Shown here one piece after another: positions 6,701-7,184 of a DNA stretch of 7,184 bases. Both the position numbers and the translations under genes were made by a program. Each line of letters starts with the position of its first letter. The stretch's first letter is position 1. A model generated the notes under the pieces. It was not told where the DNA came from and searched no databases. It saw nothing but the letters and a program-made list of their open reading frames with translations. This stretch comes from DAORIO01 sp035438585 (lineage in GTDB: Bacteria; Patescibacteriota; Minisyncoccia; Phycocordibacterales; UBA9973): assembly GCA_035438585.1 (NCBI GenBank), contig DAORIO010000029.1, positions 1 through 7,184 of the forward strand, written 5' to 3'.

Positions 6701-7184
6701 GCCGCACCCGCCTGATTTGTCATACTCATACGAGCATTATCTGTATTTCTAACTGTTGTATAAAAGTTTGAAGTAGTGCCAGAATAAGAACCATTTTTAG
6801 AAAAAGTGTAAGGATAATATTGAGAATCATAACCAAGCTCAATTTGAAGACGGTCAATATCAAGATTAACAGTAGAGTTTACTGTAGAATAATATCTAAC
6901 CAAAATAGTATTATTGGAAACAAAATTTGTAAGAGGTGTATTAATAGTAGTACCAGGACTTGATCCTGTATAAAAATACCCATTATAAACTTCGAAGGTT
7001 GTTGTTGTGTCAGTATTGTTTGTAAAACCTGTACCATATGGATAATTGAGTGTTCTCCAACCACCGCCTGTGCACTCTGTATCAGCAGTATTGTTAACAT
7101 TTGTAGAGTCACTCCAATCACAAATTTGTACAAAATAAGCACGTGAACCTGACGCATTTTTTGATTCACTCGTTACAATAATCC
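3730..7184 (-). CDS. Giant secreted repeat protein, N-terminus beyond the window
   Basis: The frame is open from the window edge (first whole codon 7182-7180) to TAA at 3730, giving 1150 visible residues. A TTG at 6903 is not the start: the 93 codons before it encode 'SRAYFVQICDW', 'TECTGGGWRTL' and 'TPLTNFVSNNTILV', which match residues about 528 positions later. Two copies of a 528-residue period are followed by a C-terminal module shared with the next gene. Each period holds two related beta-sandwich-like modules ending in an 'AR.R.YST....F.ID.L.I..G' signature, then a third module with 'CLN.T.PCA..PY.TD', 'NPEDH' and 'DWDFA...R'. Cysteines come in conserved pairs (C-x15-C in ICDW...TEC; C-x6-C in CLN...PC), consistent with disulphides outside the cytoplasm. 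Composition is Thr/Ser/Asn/Gly-rich. The modules resemble lectin-like or galactose-binding-like sandwiches, so adhesion is a reasonable guess. I cannot name a family or a ligand. Confidence 0.9.
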   Translation of the reverse strand, partial: IIVTSESKNASGSRAYFVQICDWSDSTNVNNTADTECTGGGWRTLNYPYGTGFTNNTDTTTTFEVYNGYFYTGSSPGTTINTPLTNFVSNNTILVRYYSTVNSTVNLDIDRLQIELGYDSQYYPYTFSKNGSYSGTTSNFYTTVRNTDNARMSMTNQAGAAMDIDYSFRGIETFPGANTIFVSCECGYVSATTMTYNVAIYNYTTPGWEDLHSGQITASGASADQFNYFAKNNTTLSNYISNGEASIRVYSTATGTQTFQIDQLYIVVGATTSGTTGSEVSYGDDNTTTATDTQTVDALSATDTTGADWEVATCLNTTAPCAQNPYSTDRVGTIGTNHAAAYNLTIDAGEPTHSSITALRLISRHRSNSTTMTVQTSILDTSGHTSGQTISGSWTTVGATSASTSYVLGNTLLQANPEDHLYHDIDKVKVRIKTTVSTQITSVTVNWDFAMVAFRWVNDQNYRGTLTSQYIPTNGGLVLGTAVAVSATNMATWRGTLTTDNVFWSNLGTTTGLNVYLDVGNMNINNANKMIITSEQKNVTTARTYFLQICDWVSSTGVSHSADTECTGGGWRTLQIPTSGSSETTDTVRTIEIWNGYFQTGSNPGSPIDTPLTNFVNNGTARIRYYSTTNSTAQFDIDRLAIELGIDPVYYPTSYTKQNSWTGNFANAINYTALSDNNRVTLTNQTPNPMDGYFEFNDIQPYSDANTILVYLEGAYISSSIMTYNLAIYNYTTPGWEDLHSGQITASGSNVEQLNYFAKNNVTLSNYISGGKARVRIYSTVAGTQTFSIDQFYIVVGSVNTSTSLSETSFGDDNATDASNTRDIDVLTTSTGGNTWQVATCLNNTSPCATTPYATDWAGTWGTHYSASQNVSMPVTVPNNTAVTGVYYAARFRSNVTTNTIALGLKDFSGQFAPGTTSVTGGWSTIGTTNALTTYTFTNGLWPVNPEDHVDLDNNLVSLRLRTSGSTATSTTTRDWDFAFTSIRYMYLPAVPTVSFSISDNTIGFGTLSSSSARFATGDGTGSATEVEAHTITASTNLKNGYTILVDGGTLTNGADTISAIGDTNTASSVGTSQFGFRVTASDGIGVVSSPYASSGFAFDTGSLPDQIASATYGDGETTTYSVRYIANIPTIQPSGSYSSTLTYTLVPNF
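3733..4215 (-). repeat. Shared C-terminal module, copy in the giant repeat protein
   Basis: The last 161 residues begin 'VPTVSFSISDNTIGFGTL', then 'ARFATG', 'NLKNGYTILVDGGTLTNG', 'RYIANI', and end 'SGSYSSTLTYTLVPNF'. The order and spacing match 2584-3075. The closing 'TLTYTL' resembles the distal WxL motif (TLTWTL) with Tyr for Trp. The terminal position in two neighbouring proteins points to a sorting or attachment role (inference). Confidence 0.85.
4222..5595 (-). repeat. Long protein repeat, downstream copy
   Basis: This segment runs from the strand 'MIITSEQ' to 'DWDFAFTSIRY'. It contains the ICDW/TECTGGGW module (ending near 5248), the 'YNYTTPGWEDL' module (about 5247-4792) and the CLN/PC module (about 4791-4222). 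Every landmark recurs about 1584 bases upstream. The linking stretch 5596-5814, with 'YRGTLTSQYIPTNGG', belongs to the first module of this copy. Confidence 0.9.
5815..7182 (-). repeat. Long protein repeat, upstream copy (start truncated)
   Basis: Landmarks match 4222-5595 in the same order with few length changes. The offset is 1587 bases at the TSE strand and 1584 at the RYYST strand, so one codon is inserted or deleted between them. It ends at 'NWDFAMVAFRW'. Unlike the downstream copy it carries an extra Cys-Glu-Cys (6628-6636) where the other has Tyr-Leu-Glu. More copies may lie off the window. Confidence 0.88.

Noticed and set aside
6879..7169. Minus-strand 96-codon frame, with shorter ones at 3804-4007, 4086-4292 and 6399-6593
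   Set aside because: These are out-of-frame readings of the giant repeat gene. The true frame matches the repeat period throughout, including upstream of 6903.
1..7184. UGA recoded to glycine, as in Gracilibacteria or SR1
   Set aside because: All five frames are long and complete under the standard code, glycines use GGN, and no in-frame TGA interrupts them.
3730..7184. CRISPR array or mobile-element origin for the repeats
   Set aside because: The repeats are long coding periods with synonymous divergence. There are no short direct repeats with spacers, no transposase and no terminal inverted repeats.

Overview
The window is AT-rich. It holds five consecutive protein genes, all on the minus strand, so transcription runs from high to low coordinates. 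Every gene whose start is visible begins with a signal peptide. No enzyme, mobile element, RNA gene or CRISPR array is visible. The protein families and their mix of cohesin-like, dockerin-like and DUF916-like parts resemble cell-surface loci of the Candidate Phyla Radiation (Patescibacteria, especially the Parcubacteria/Paceibacteria side). That assignment rests on family recognition from memory, not on a search, so it is probable rather than certain. The standard genetic code fits: visible stops are TAA, TAA, TAA and TAG.

In order of transcription, 7184-3730 is the C-terminal 1150 residues of a giant secreted repeat protein whose start lies off the window. It has two copies of a roughly 528-residue period made of beta-sandwich-like modules with paired cysteines, then a C-terminal module of about 160 residues. 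After a 93-bp gap with a perfect DnaA-box sequence, 3636-2581 encodes a 351-residue secreted protein, Thr/Ser/Gly/Ala-rich and acidic, that ends in a homologous C-terminal module. Next, 2558-1515 encodes a single-pass membrane protein with two extracellular beta-sandwich regions, a C-terminal membrane anchor and a basic tail, laid out like the WxL-interacting proteins (DUF916/DUF3324) of Gram-positive bacteria. Three bases later, 1511-621 encodes a secreted protein with an 11-glycine linker, Ig-like regions and a C-terminal dockerin-like pair of Ca-binding loops. Finally, 592 to beyond base 1 encodes a secreted protein with a cohesin-like domain, cut by the window edge.

The inferred theme is a surface-assembly locus with two possible non-covalent attachment systems side by side. 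One is a shared C-terminal module (on the giant protein and the 351-residue protein) facing a membrane-anchored WxLIP-like partner. The other is a dockerin-like protein next to a cohesin-like protein. The last four genes are separated by 22, 3 and 28 bases and probably form one transcript. None has a recognisable Shine-Dalgarno sequence.
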